Positions 8,536 through 17,611 of a stretch of 64,000 nt of DNA are shown in pieces; position 1 is the first letter of the stretch; the number at the start of each line of letters is the position of its first letter. Position numbers and translations under genes: made by a program. The stretch is from contig NZ_JBHZSP010000006.1 of assembly GCF_043643765.1 (NCBI RefSeq), positions 62,001 through 126,000 on the forward strand, in the 5' to 3' direction. The notes below the pieces were generated by a model. It made no database searches and was not told the DNA's origin. It saw only the letters and a program-made list of their open reading frames with translations. The stretch is from Marinomonas posidonica_A. GTDB lineage: Bacteria; Pseudomonadota; Gammaproteobacteria; Pseudomonadales; Marinomonadaceae.

Positions 8536-10083
8536 CTAGAAGGGGTAATCCCTCCATAGCTCACGAATTGAGGCCTCTGGGTCGTCTACCTGTTGCGATT
8601 TAGTATCAAAACGCATTGTCGGACGTGTGTCTAAATTGTATGGCGTCCAGTCAGCGCGATCTGATTTTGCAAAGCGGATCCAGTTATCATGCATCGCTTG
8701 AGCTAATGATTCGGGAGGATTCTCACCCACCATGCCTTTCGCTTCATCACTAAGGGTTGTGTTAAACGTAAAGGGTACATCAACAAAATGAGCAGGGCCT
8801 AATCGACCGCCAAATGCAGTTGAAAACCATGAGAAGTTATAGTGCCATACAGTATTACCGTTATTCACCAAATGCTCAGCAATATGCAATGCAGGCATTC
8901 TAAATGTGTAGTCAGATTGGAGATTGACGTAACGTTCACCGATGGATTTATTTGCATAGGCTTCAGCAGGGTGACCCTTGAGTGAAAGGTCGTTTATAAA
9001 TAGAGAGACTTCCTCTTTAGCGATATTGTCGATAGCACCGTTAGGGACCAAATATAATCTCGCTTCTTGATCTGTGCTGCCGACAATAATAGGGATGGAC
9101 GGATCGGCATTGTTTACCAACGATTGCATTGGTGAGCCCGTAATGAGTTTATTATCAACAACGGGTAAAAAAGCCGTTCCTCCCCACGCTATCATACCCC
9201 ATTCATCATGGTTGGTGATGGTTTGGCCTTGATCTATAACGGTTGAGACCAGTTGAGTAAATGGGACACTGGCGATTCCTTCGATGGTTGCCGGTACGGA
9301 CAGTTTATCGGCAAAGCTCTTAGTGATACGAGCGGCTTCTGCTTGAGTAAAAGATTGCATCGGTGGGCTTTGCATGATCGCTTTTTGAAAAAGACCTTGT
9401 GCTTTTTTGATGCCGAGTAAAATGGCGACACTTTCTGCACCGGCAGACTGACCAAACAATGTCACTTTTTTGGGATCTCCACCAAACGAAGAGATGTTTT
9501 TATTGACCCACTCTAAGGCCATTATTTGATCCAAAGTACCTCGGTTATCTGGTGCGCCTTGAAGGTGCATAAAACCATCAACACCGACCCGATAATTGAC
9601 AGTCACAACAATGACGCCATTTTTAGCAAAGCTGGTTCCGTTATAAACTTGCTCGCCGGCATCTTCACGAATAAAAGCGCCACCAGGCAGCCATACCATA
9701 ACCGGTAATTTTTTATCTGAATGGATGGCATCTTTTGGCATCCAAATATTCAGCGTCAAATCTCCTGGTTTGCCAACCAACTCGACATTTCTACCTCGAC
9801 TGGGTTGAGGCACGGGTTGGCCCATATTCGTTGCGTCCAATACTCCTTGCCATTTCCCGTACGCTTGAGGGGCTTGAAAACGACGCTCTTTGACAAAGGG
9901 GTTTTTGGCGTAAGGAATGCCATAGAAAGCCCCTACATCTTGTTGAAGCAGTCCATTTACGAGACCTTGTTGAGTCGTTATTTCGAGCGTATTTATGTTC
10001 GCTGCATACATAGGGCCTGTTCCAAGCAATAGAATACAAGCCATTATTCTGCTTGTTATCATCGTTTTTATATAGGGTTTCAT
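8536..10083 (-). CDS. Secreted type-B carboxylesterase
   Basis: A 515-residue esterase with an N-terminal signal peptide (hydrophobic segment MACILLLGTGPMYAA), so exported. The nucleophile elbow is FGQSAGAES (Ser213), the acid is probably the Glu of STDQEARLYL, and the histidine is in GPAHFVDVPFTF. The usual oxyanion motif HGGGF or HGGAF reads WLPGGAF here, with proline in place of histidine. Three methionines (residues 1, 8 and 14) are possible starts. It may release phenolic acids or alcohols from esters outside the cytoplasm; the substrate is not predictable. It has its own terminator and no close operon partner. Confidence 0.88.
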   Translation of the reverse strand: MKPYIKTMITSRIMACILLLGTGPMYAANINTLEITTQQGLVNGLLQQDVGAFYGIPYAKNPFVKERRFQAPQAYGKWQGVLDATNMGQPVPQPSRGRNVELVGKPGDLTLNIWMPKDAIHSDKKLPVMVWLPGGAFIREDAGEQVYNGTSFAKNGVIVVTVNYRVGVDGFMHLQGAPDNRGTLDQIMALEWVNKNISSFGGDPKKVTLFGQSAGAESVAILLGIKKAQGLFQKAIMQSPPMQSFTQAEAARITKSFADKLSVPATIEGIASVPFTQLVSTVIDQGQTITNHDEWGMIAWGGTAFLPVVDNKLITGSPMQSLVNNADPSIPIIVGSTDQEARLYLVPNGAIDNIAKEEVSLFINDLSLKGHPAEAYANKSIGERYVNLQSDYTFRMPALHIAEHLVNNGNTVWHYNFSWFSTAFGGRLGPAHFVDVPFTFNTTLSDEAKGMVGENPPESLAQAMHDNWIRFAKSDRADWTPYNLDTRPTMRFDTKSQQVDDPEASIRELWRDYPF

Positions 10084-10309
10084 GACTAATTCTCTTTGTT
10101 AATGGTTCAGTAATCGTTGAGCGCTCTCCATCTGTCACTAAGGTATGACATACCATCAAGGTGATAATTTTCCAGTCAACGGCAAATGGCACGATAGGAA
10201 ATTCACGTCAAACTTTGACATGCTTGTGTTTATCAGATAGAAATTTTTGCCTTTGAAGAGCCGATTTTTGATGATGAGAGGCGCATAGAATTCGGTCAAT
10301 GCTTCATTT

Positions 10310-10356
10310 AAAAAACAGGCTTAAATGCGCAGTTATTACGCATTTTTGCCTGTTTT
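10310..10356. terminator. Terminator in the gap between aldolase and esterase genes
   Basis: AAAAACAGGC pairs with GCCTGTTTTT, and a nested ATGCG/CGCAT stem sits inside. With A and T runs on opposite sides it can stop transcription in either direction; the likely client is the aldolase gene, which ends at 10394 on the minus strand. The rest of the 310-base gap (10084-10393) should hold the esterase promoter; no other element is evident. Confidence 0.75.
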
Positions 10357-10393
10357 TCTGACCTTTTTGGGTTTTTTAGCACAGGTTTTAATC

Positions 10394-11167
10394 TTAGTTC
10401 TTAAAGGATGGGTCTTGTTTTTCAACAATGCGTTTCATCGCCGCAAAAACGTCTTCACCGGCACCAAATTTCGGATCAAAGTTAAGTGACTGAGCGGTAC
10501 ATTTTTTGCAAATTTCTTCAGGAATGTCTCTTACAGCACCCATCGACATCGAAGCCATTTGTATTTCACAAGCACGGTTGACTAGCCACATCAGTGAGAA
10601 TGCCTGTGCAAGTGATGCGCCCATCACAACAGGGCCATGATTGCGAAGCATTAATAGTGGCTTGCCGCCCGCGCTGTCTAAAATGCGTTGGCCTTCATCC
10701 ATATGCAAAGTGATGCCTTCAAAATCATGATAAGCGACTTTATCCCACAGTTGAGCCGAGTAGAAATTACTGTAAGACAATCCATCTTCTAAGCAACAGA
10801 CGGCAAGAGTCGGCGTTGTATGAACATGCATCACACAATGTGCATCGTCTACTTTGTCATGAATTGCGCTGTGGAAGGTAAAGCCGGCAGGGTTAATTGG
10901 CCAGTCGGAGTGACCGATAATATTGCCTTCTAGATCGACTTTTACCAGGTTAGAAGCCGTTACTTCACTGTAATGAAGACCAAATGGGTTAATTAAAAAA
11001 TGATTGTCTTCGCCTGGAACTCGTACTGAAATATGGTTGTAGATGGATTCATCCCACTTTAAGTAAGCGAAAATGCGATACATTGCCGCTAAGTCGACAC
11101 GGGCTTTCCATTCGGCGTCGTTAAAACGAGTTGGATGTTCAAAATTGCGAGGAGTAGTAGAAGCCAT
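10394..11167 (-). CDS. Class II aldolase/adducin family protein
   Basis: A 257-residue cytoplasmic protein of the fuculose-aldolase/adducin fold. The metal-binding HVHTTPTLA (HxH) lies near residue 115 and LRNHGPVVMGASLAQAF near residue 190 supplies the third histidine. FHSAIHDKVDDAHCVMHVHT is the usual strand before the site. Members lyse or decarboxylate hydroxy acids or sugar phosphates; the substrate is unknown here. It is divergent from a LysR gene, and the 128-base gap carries the same TTAACATGTTAA palindrome as the hpa promoters, which hints at shared control with phenylacetate-type catabolism. Confidence 0.85.
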   Translation of the reverse strand: MASTTPRNFEHPTRFNDAEWKARVDLAAMYRIFAYLKWDESIYNHISVRVPGEDNHFLINPFGLHYSEVTASNLVKVDLEGNIIGHSDWPINPAGFTFHSAIHDKVDDAHCVMHVHTTPTLAVCCLEDGLSYSNFYSAQLWDKVAYHDFEGITLHMDEGQRILDSAGGKPLLMLRNHGPVVMGASLAQAFSLMWLVNRACEIQMASMSMGAVRDIPEEICKKCTAQSLNFDPKFGAGEDVFAAMKRIVEKQDPSFKN

Positions 11168-11213
11168 GTTAATTCTCTTTCTAGGTATTTTTGTTTATGG
11201 AAAAAACTTAGTG

Positions 11214-11225
11214 TTAACATGTTAA
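11214..11225. promoter_or_regulatory. Operator palindrome TTAACATGTTAA, aldolase/LysR gap
   Basis: Third perfect copy of the palindrome found at the hpa divergent promoter. It lies 47 bases upstream of the aldolase start and 71 bases before the LysR start. Confidence 0.55.
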
Positions 11226-11295
11226 ATAATTGGCTGGATATAAAAAACTAAAATGATTATGGTGTAGCTCCATATTTTTTTTATAGCTGGTGAGT

Positions 11296-12246
11296 ATGAA
11301 TACCAAACAACTTCTGTTCTTTTTAAAAACCGCAGAAATCAATAGTATTGCTGCAGCAGCACGAGCGTTAGACGTGGCACAACCCAGTGTTAGTTTGCAA
11401 CTTGAAAATTTGGAGCATGAGGTTGGTGCTAAATTGTTCGATCGCAGTTTTCGTGGCGTTGTGTTAACCGAGAGCGGGCAGATTTTTAAAGCACATGCTG
11501 AGTCGATTATTCGTCAAGTCGAGCAAGCCAAGTTAGATGTACATCAATTTGAAAGAGAACCAGCAGGGCAGTTGTCCATTGGTATGACACAGCCTATTGG
11601 TAACATTATTTCAGTGCCTTTGTTGGCGTTAGTTGAGCAACATTACCCTAATATTAAATTAGAACTCTATACAGGCTTATCTTATAGCCTTTCTAATCAG
11701 CTCTTAGCGGGTGAAATCGATATTGCGATTTCCTCTCCGGATGGCAGTGATTTGAGTCAGATTCGTCAAGAAAGACTGTTCCAAGAAAAACTGTTTATTT
11801 CAATGGGAACGGATCCTAAAGTACCTGCACATCAATCGCTTAAAGAAAAGTCGACCATTACCTTTGCTGATTTAGCCGAACATGAAGTGATTGTCACTGG
11901 TGAACGGGATTCATTAGGTTATGTATTACGGCGGTACGAGAAGGAAACCGGTATTAAAATCCCTCATAAACCAGCCTATGGGCAGTTAATGACCACGTTA
12001 CGTTACGTTGTTGACGGTTATGGTATGTTGTTATCGCCAACGTCTGCATTTTATCATTTACAACAAGTGGGTCAGATACACGCGTTGGAAGTGGTTGAGC
12101 CACGTTTATGGCGGGATGTGTATATTTCAACGTCGTTGAATCGCCCTGAAACGGCCATGTTAAGAGTCATTATTCCTTTGATTCATCAAGTGACTGAACA
12201 GGAGTTTAAGGCGGGTCGATGGCAAGGTCGGTTGGATCTTGCTTGA
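11296..12246 (+). CDS. LysR family transcriptional regulator
   Basis: About 316 residues with an N-terminal winged helix (LLFFLKTAEINSIAAAARAL, then PSVSLQLENLEHEVGAKLF) and a periplasmic-binding-protein-like effector domain. It belongs to a different LysR branch from the three other LysR proteins in the window and looks closer to the Nac/CbbR-like kind. I prefer the ATG because GGTGA lies just upstream; a GTG two codons earlier is also possible. It is divergent from the class II aldolase gene, so it probably controls that gene; the effector is unknown. Confidence 0.9.
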   Translation: MNTKQLLFFLKTAEINSIAAAARALDVAQPSVSLQLENLEHEVGAKLFDRSFRGVVLTESGQIFKAHAESIIRQVEQAKLDVHQFEREPAGQLSIGMTQPIGNIISVPLLALVEQHYPNIKLELYTGLSYSLSNQLLAGEIDIAISSPDGSDLSQIRQERLFQEKLFISMGTDPKVPAHQSLKEKSTITFADLAEHEVIVTGERDSLGYVLRRYEKETGIKIPHKPAYGQLMTTLRYVVDGYGMLLSPTSAFYHLQQVGQIHALEVVEPRLWRDVYISTSLNRPETAMLRVIIPLIHQVTEQEFKAGRWQGRLDLA

Positions 12247-12362
12247 TTTAGCGAGGCCTGTCCATAACTCAGCTTGGACTTTGAAGCTGAAAGTTTAATT
12301 CATTGTGGTTGTGACTCGTTTACTCTAAAACTAGTGTCAATGTCTAATTAAGGAGAGGGCTT

Positions 12363-12821
12363 ATGACGTCTTTAGTTGAATACATTTTTAAACTAAAACG
12401 AGCTTTGTTTTCTGGGGCTTGGCATGATCGCAGAGAAAGTGATGAAACCCTTTCCAATCCTTTAGCCATGAGTGACGTCATATCACGAGACGTGCTGCAA
12501 GCTAGAATAACGGCATTATTGAGCAGGCAGTTTCAGGACGCCAAAAATAAGCAACAAAATACGAGTCATTGGGGAAACATTGGTTGGCAAGTTGAGACCG
12601 CCGCGCAGCAATGCAAAAGCATTATTAGCATGCAGGATGACGAAGAATTATTGGGGTACTTTGAGAGAGTCTTGCCAAACATGGCGAACTTAGCGGCGCG
12701 TTATCGTGTAGACAAAATGGATGAAGAGGGTTATGGCTTAGGGACGGTTCGAGAAGTTGAAAATTACCTGATTCAACAAGCGAAGATCTATGAAAACACC
12801 CTTGCAGTGAGTGAAGAGTGA
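12363..12821 (+). CDS. Hypothetical protein, first gene of sulfatase locus
   Basis: A 152-residue protein of no family I recognise. It has no signal peptide or membrane segment and is largely helical and charged, with a central segment QFQDAKNKQQNTSHWGNIGWQVET and a C-terminal helix ending IYENTLAVSEE. A very good ribosome binding site (AAGGAGAGGG) makes it a real gene. Its stop codon overlaps the start of the next, broken gene (TGATG), so the two were translated as a unit. Its position just before an arylsulfatase-maturase pair may be coincidental. Confidence 0.65.
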   Translation: MTSLVEYIFKLKRALFSGAWHDRRESDETLSNPLAMSDVISRDVLQARITALLSRQFQDAKNKQQNTSHWGNIGWQVETAAQQCKSIISMQDDEELLGYFERVLPNMANLAARYRVDKMDEEGYGLGTVREVENYLIQQAKIYENTLAVSEE

Positions 12822-13373
12822 TGAATAGAATCATATCATCTTTTCTATTGTTTTGTTGTGCTGCGTTATCGGTGAGCGCCTTTAGCTCTGAGTCCAATCG
12901 TTTATTACTTCAGTTGAATCAGGTTAATCAAATTGCGTTAGAAAAACGTTGGATGCCTTATCAAGACACTTTGTACATAATCCATAGTGATTTTTCCACG
13001 AACGTTGCGATTGTCTCTAAAGGGCATTCCCAATGAAAAAATGACCTTGAGTTTGATTGATGGTCAGACCAGTGAGCAAATGATGGCGGCGTCTAATCTT
13101 GATCTCTATGGTTTTTGCCAGCTTCCTGAAACAGAAGAGGGCTTTACGGTTCTCTTCACTCAACGCAATGGCGGAATGGTAAACGATACGGAATTGTTGA
13201 TGCTCAGCCCAGTATTTGATCAACCTAGATTAACCCGTTTAGGTCGTTTTCTACCCGAGCTCTTTGGCGCAGATCAAGGTCTTTTAGAATGTGCTAAGGG
13301 TGAAACGATACTTGATATAACACGGGCTTTCTCGCCTTGTTATTGTGCGTTCAATGAGCGATTAGAGCTGTGA
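12821..13373 (+). pseudogene. Secreted hypothetical protein split by a +1 frameshift
   Basis: The first part (about 71 codons from ATG 12821) begins with a signal peptide, IISSFLLFCCAALSVSAFSS, and stops at 13036. From about 12990 the next frame is open to 13373 and encodes LKGIPNEKMTLSLIDGQTSE and about 110 more residues, with no ribosome binding site of its own. The two parts read naturally as one exported protein of about 185 residues with one extra base near 12990-13035. It could be a true pseudogene, a sequencing error, or two small genes. No family is recognised. It is translationally coupled to the gene before it. Confidence 0.5.
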
Positions 13374-13456
13374 TCATCATTCATTGTAATTGAATGAACC
13401 ATATTTCATTACCCTATCATTCGATTTCATAAACACATTGTTTCAATTTTAAGGGC

Positions 13457-13470
13457 TTGATCTAAATCAA
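13457..13470. promoter_or_regulatory. FNR-type box upstream of sulfatase
   Basis: TTGATCTAAATCAA is a perfect match to the FNR/Anr consensus TTGAT-N4-ATCAA. It lies about 70 bases before the sulfatase start, in the gap after the broken gene. It suggests induction under low oxygen, which suits the oxygen-sensitive radical-SAM maturase encoded second in the operon. Confidence 0.65.
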
Positions 13471-13528
13471 ATAACTGATAGTTTTGTCATTAATAAAAAT
13501 AACACACAGCTAGTTAGTGGATATATCT

Positions 13529-15364
13529 ATGATTGATTGCTTTAAAAACAATGGCATGAGTGCCTTGTTGAAATTCAAAGTCCCTCATTTACGTCTTGGC
13601 CTAGTTGCCGTCTCTTTATTGAGTCCTGCGGTTGCTGTTCAGGCTGATGCCTCTCCTTCTACTCCAAGTCGCCCCAACATTTTATTGATTATGGCAGATG
13701 ATTTGGGTTACTCCGATTTAAGTGCTTATGGCAGTGAAATAAACACGCCTAATATTGATGCGCTAGCAACACAAGGGCGAATACTGACGAATTTTCATAC
13801 CGCTGCAGTGTGTTCACCGACTCGAGCAAGCCTAATGACGGGTGTGGATCATCATTTGGCAGGCATCGGAAACATGGGGGAAGTGGTTGGCATAAACATT
13901 TTGCAAAATAAGCCAATCAGTGCGCCTTGGGGTAAATCGAATACTTATGATTTTGATAACATTCCAGAGGGTTATCGTGGTCATATAAGTGAAAAAACCG
14001 CCACTATGCCAGAGTTGCTCTCTGATTCCGGCTACCACACCTATATGGTTGGTAAATGGCATTTGGCGTATGATGTGAAAGCCCCAGATAAAAATCATAA
14101 ACTCTGGTATCGGATTAACAAAAGTGCGTTGCCGTTTGCTAGAGGGTTTGAAAAGTCTTTTACACTGGTCAATGGTGGAGGGTCGCATTTTGCACCTTCG
14201 ATGCCGCCCACTCCGCTTGATATCACAATGTATGCTGAAGATGATCGAGTGTTTCCATCTAAAATGCTACCAAAAGATTTCTTTTCTACGGAATTCTATA
14301 CGAATAAGCTGATCGATTATATTGATGCCAACCATGGAGATGGTAAGCCTTTCTTTGCTTATGCAGCATACACTGCTCCACATTGGCCGCTGCAGGCGCC
14401 TCAAGCCGATATCGATGCACAAAAAGGGCGCTACGATGCAGGTTACGATGTTATTAAACAGCAGCGTTTGGCTAGAATGAAACGCCTTGGTTTAATTGAT
14501 AATGTGATAGAGCCAGCGAAAGATTCGGTTGGTCCAAAGCATTGGAATGAATTGAATTCCGACGAAAAACAGAAAGAAGCTAAATCAATGGAGATTTACG
14601 CTGCGATGGTGAGTAACCTAGATCACCATGTTGGTCGTTTGGTGTCTCATTTGAAAGATATTGGTGAATACGACAATACGCTGATTGTTTTTATGTCGGA
14701 CAACGGTGCGGAAGGTGCTCCAGCTTATTTGCCGAAAATACCGGGCACACAATTTGATAATTCATTGGATAATATGGGTAAGCCTGGATCTGCTGTTGCT
14801 TATGGGCCTCGTTGGGCTGAGGTAAGTTCAGCGCCTTTCCGTTTGTTTAAAGGCTTTACTGGCGCTGAAGGTGGGACCGCTTCGCCCTTCATCGTTAAGT
14901 TGGCTGGACAAACCAAGGGTAAGCCGATGTCTTCTGCTCGAATGCAGGTAGTTGATATTTTACCTACCTTCTTAGACGCTGTTGGTGTTGAGTTGCCAGG
15001 TGATCATTATAAAGGTAAATCTATCTATCCGCCTAAAGGGGCGTCGTTCTTATCGGCCTTGCAGCAATCAGATACTTTTACTAAGGTGCATTCCGATGGT
15101 ACTGTGTTGGCCGATGAATTAATGGGGGCGAGCTATGTCATTCGTGGTAAATGGAAGTTGAGTCAGCAAGCGCCATTAAAGAAAGCACCAATATTCACGA
15201 AAGACGTTCCTTTTGCCTTATATGATTTGTCAAATGATCGCGGAGAAACAAAAGATTTGTCAGCTCAGTATCCTGAAGTGGTGGCTGAATTGAAGCAAGC
15301 GTATCGCGAATACATTCGTACAAACAAAGTGGTTGAGCATGCTGGCTCTTATAGTGGTCGATAA
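13529..15364 (+). CDS. Arylsulfatase, Cys-type, exported
   Basis: A sulfatase of about 611 residues that hydrolyses sulfate esters. The active-site signature AAVCSPTRASLMTG has the cysteine that becomes formylglycine, and the N-terminal metal site PNILLIMADDLGYSDLS is intact. Further ligands lie in VGKWHLAY and in VFMSDNGAEG. A basic, then hydrophobic stretch (KVPHLRLGLVAVSLLSPAVAVQA) is a signal peptide, so it is periplasmic or secreted. The start is uncertain: GTG 13517, ATG 13529 or ATG 13556. It is followed six bases later by its maturase. It may strip sulfate from algal phenolics or polysaccharides; the substrate is not predictable. Confidence 0.9.
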   Translation: MIDCFKNNGMSALLKFKVPHLRLGLVAVSLLSPAVAVQADASPSTPSRPNILLIMADDLGYSDLSAYGSEINTPNIDALATQGRILTNFHTAAVCSPTRASLMTGVDHHLAGIGNMGEVVGINILQNKPISAPWGKSNTYDFDNIPEGYRGHISEKTATMPELLSDSGYHTYMVGKWHLAYDVKAPDKNHKLWYRINKSALPFARGFEKSFTLVNGGGSHFAPSMPPTPLDITMYAEDDRVFPSKMLPKDFFSTEFYTNKLIDYIDANHGDGKPFFAYAAYTAPHWPLQAPQADIDAQKGRYDAGYDVIKQQRLARMKRLGLIDNVIEPAKDSVGPKHWNELNSDEKQKEAKSMEIYAAMVSNLDHHVGRLVSHLKDIGEYDNTLIVFMSDNGAEGAPAYLPKIPGTQFDNSLDNMGKPGSAVAYGPRWAEVSSAPFRLFKGFTGAEGGTASPFIVKLAGQTKGKPMSSARMQVVDILPTFLDAVGVELPGDHYKGKSIYPPKGASFLSALQQSDTFTKVHSDGTVLADELMGASYVIRGKWKLSQQAPLKKAPIFTKDVPFALYDLSNDRGETKDLSAQYPEVVAELKQAYREYIRTNKVVEHAGSYSGR

Positions 15365-15370
15365 ACGGAC

Positions 15371-16630
15371 ATGTCAGTTGCTGGGGGAAAGATGCGTCAA
15401 AAGGTAATGGATCGAATTAATCACTTTGGTGTGATGGCTAAGCCAAGTAGTTCGGTCTGTAATATTGACTGTACTTACTGTTTCTATCTGGAGAAAGAGC
15501 ATCTTTATCCAGATAGAAAAAAACAGTGGCGTATGGATGATACGACGCTAGAAAATTACATACGTGATCAGATTCAATCCCAGCAAGGCGATGTGATTGA
15601 TTTTGTTTGGCAAGGAGGTGAGCCCACGTTGTTGGGGGTGGACTTCTTTCGCCAAGCGATTGCGTTTCAGCAGCAGTACCGAGGCTATAAGACCATTACC
15701 AACTCGCTGCAAACGAATGCAACCTTGCTGGATGAGGAGTGGGCACTTTTTTTAAAAGAGCACCAGTTTTTGATTGGGGTGTCTATCGATGGAGACCGCA
15801 TCAGTAATGATACCTATCGCCTTTCTCGTAAAGGAAAAAGTACCTTTGATGATACCCTTAATGGTCTTGCGTTACTTAAAAAGCATAATGTTGATTTCAA
15901 TACGTTAACGGTGGTGAATGCCGAAAATGTAAAGCGACCGTTGAATGTTTATGCTTTTTTAAAGCGAATAGGCAGTCAATATATGCAGTTTATTCCTTTG
16001 GTTGAACGCAAAGCCATTGTGCCAGATAGAGATGGTTTGATATTGATTCAGCCAACGTTTGAAGGGGAATCTAACCTAGCGGAATGGTCGGTTCCAGCGA
16101 AGGCTTATGGTAAGTTTCTTAATACGATTTTTGATCATTGGATTCAGCAGGATCTGGGTAAGATTTTCGTCATGAACTTTGAGCAAACCATGAGCCAGCT
16201 AGCAGGTCGGCCGGGGGCTTGCGTGTTTAGTGAAACCTGTGGCAACGGTTTGGCAATGGAGTCCAATGGGGATGTTTATTCCTGTGATCATTATGTTTAC
16301 CCTGAACATAAGCTGGGTAATGTGAATGAAACCTCGTTAATCGAGCTAGTAAATTTGCCGCAAAACCTGAAATTCGGGGAAGATAAGTTGACCAATATCA
16401 GTACCGATTGTCATCAATGTGAGGTGCGTTCAGTTTGTCATGGCGGTTGTCCAAAGCATCGATTTGAGCCCTCTAGTGATGGCTTATTAAATCGTAATTA
16501 TCTATGTGATGGCTTTAAGTCACACTTTTCTCATGCTGTACCTAAAATGTCCGAAACGATCGGTTTGTTGAGTCATCAAACGCCAATAAAGAAGGTGAGG
16601 CAAGAGATAAAGAAAAGGTTCTATTCCTGA
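15371..16630 (+). CDS. Anaerobic sulfatase-maturating enzyme (radical SAM)
   Basis: A 419-residue radical-SAM protein that converts the sulfatase active-site cysteine to formylglycine. The SAM cluster motif is CNIDCTYCFYLEKEHLY (CX3CX2C) near residue 30. The C-terminal SPASM-type cluster cysteines appear as CVFSETCGNGLAMESNGDVYSCD and CHQCEVRSVCHGGCPKHRF. Together these are diagnostic of the AslB/anSME group, and the adjacent Cys-type sulfatase is the obvious client. Start at ATG 15371 is the first in frame; ATG 15392 after a GGGGGAAAG stretch is an alternative. The enzyme works in the cytoplasm before export of the sulfatase. Confidence 0.93.
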   Translation: MSVAGGKMRQKVMDRINHFGVMAKPSSSVCNIDCTYCFYLEKEHLYPDRKKQWRMDDTTLENYIRDQIQSQQGDVIDFVWQGGEPTLLGVDFFRQAIAFQQQYRGYKTITNSLQTNATLLDEEWALFLKEHQFLIGVSIDGDRISNDTYRLSRKGKSTFDDTLNGLALLKKHNVDFNTLTVVNAENVKRPLNVYAFLKRIGSQYMQFIPLVERKAIVPDRDGLILIQPTFEGESNLAEWSVPAKAYGKFLNTIFDHWIQQDLGKIFVMNFEQTMSQLAGRPGACVFSETCGNGLAMESNGDVYSCDHYVYPEHKLGNVNETSLIELVNLPQNLKFGEDKLTNISTDCHQCEVRSVCHGGCPKHRFEPSSDGLLNRNYLCDGFKSHFSHAVPKMSETIGLLSHQTPIKKVRQEIKKRFYS

Positions 16631-16663
16631 CCTGCCAGAACAGATCCTTTTCTTTTCTTTGCG

Positions 16664-17578
16664 TTATTCTGCGTCCATGTTAGTTGCAGCTGATTTCAGT
16701 GTGTCTATTAACCAAATAAGCCCTTCGTCGTTATTTCGGTATTGATGCCACTGCACGCATTGTTTCATCGGTGGAATGTCAAAAGGCAGTGGTAGAATTT
16801 TAAGTGGCCATACTTTGGCCATTTTTCTTGCCAGTCTTGCGTGTATCGTGGCGATGTTTTCGGAGCCTATAACGAGGGCTGGCAATGAGGCAAAACTGAA
16901 GGTTGTTGCAATTAAACGACGTTTAACGCCATACCTTTGTGCGAATGATGTCTCAAAAAAGTCTTTTTTAACTACCGCAGGGCGCATTAAGACATGTCCA
17001 GCCTCCGCGTATTTTTCTGTGGTTAGCTTACCTTTTGCTATTTCGCTGTCTTTCCAGACAACGCAAACAAATTCCTCTTCATAGAGAACTTTGCTCGGGT
17101 GACTCGTTGAGACAAAATCCGATGGGATGATCAGTAGATCAGCCTTGCCTTGCTCTAACTGCTCGTCGGGGTTGTGAACCTGTGCTAAAAATTGAAAACG
17201 GGCCGTACTTTGTTGTTTTCCTACTAATTCTAAGGCATGAGGTGCTAGAACGGTTTGTGTGTAATCTGAACAAAATACGCTGAATATCCTGTCGGTTGTC
17301 TTGGGGTCGAAGCTAGGTTGTACCAGAATCGTGCTTTCAATATTGTTCAAAGCGTTGCGTACATTTGCTTTTAGACTCTCTCCCATGGGGGTGATGACCA
17401 TTCTTCTGCCGATCTGTGTCAGCAGATCGTCTTCAAAATAATCTCGTAATCTCGATAGTGAATTACTTAGGGCAGAAGGGCTCATATTGAGTTGTTCTGC
17501 GCCTTTGGTGATGCTCTGGACGGTGAGGAGAGTATCTAAAGCCACCAGAAGGTTAAGGTCGAGCTTTTTAAATCGCAT
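16664..17578 (-). CDS. LysR family regulator (NodD-like branch), copy 1
   Basis: About 304 residues. The chosen start gives MRFKKLDLNLLVALDTLLT, matching the starts of two paralogues at 33.1 and 40.6 kb, so five earlier codons were dropped. The DNA-binding helix is AEQLNMSPSALSNSLSRLRDYFEDDLL. The effector domain is typical of the branch that often regulates aromatic catabolism. It is divergent from the DUF1302 gene, with a palindrome containing a T-N11-A LysR box in the gap, and its 3' end faces the maturase gene. Likely target is the DUF1302-DUF1329 operon and possibly the sulfatase operon. Confidence 0.9.
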   Translation of the reverse strand: MRFKKLDLNLLVALDTLLTVQSITKGAEQLNMSPSALSNSLSRLRDYFEDDLLTQIGRRMVITPMGESLKANVRNALNNIESTILVQPSFDPKTTDRIFSVFCSDYTQTVLAPHALELVGKQQSTARFQFLAQVHNPDEQLEQGKADLLIIPSDFVSTSHPSKVLYEEEFVCVVWKDSEIAKGKLTTEKYAEAGHVLMRPAVVKKDFFETSFAQRYGVKRRLIATTFSFASLPALVIGSENIATIHARLARKMAKVWPLKILPLPFDIPPMKQCVQWHQYRNNDEGLIWLIDTLKSAATNMDAE

Positions 17579-17611
17579 AAAGATTCTCGTCAATAGTTGT
17601 TCTTATTTGAT

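Noticed and set aside
10214..10245. TTGACA-like promoter on the plus strand downstream of the esterase start
   Set aside because: The -10 match is weak and no plus-strand gene follows within reach; the flanking genes are on the minus strand.
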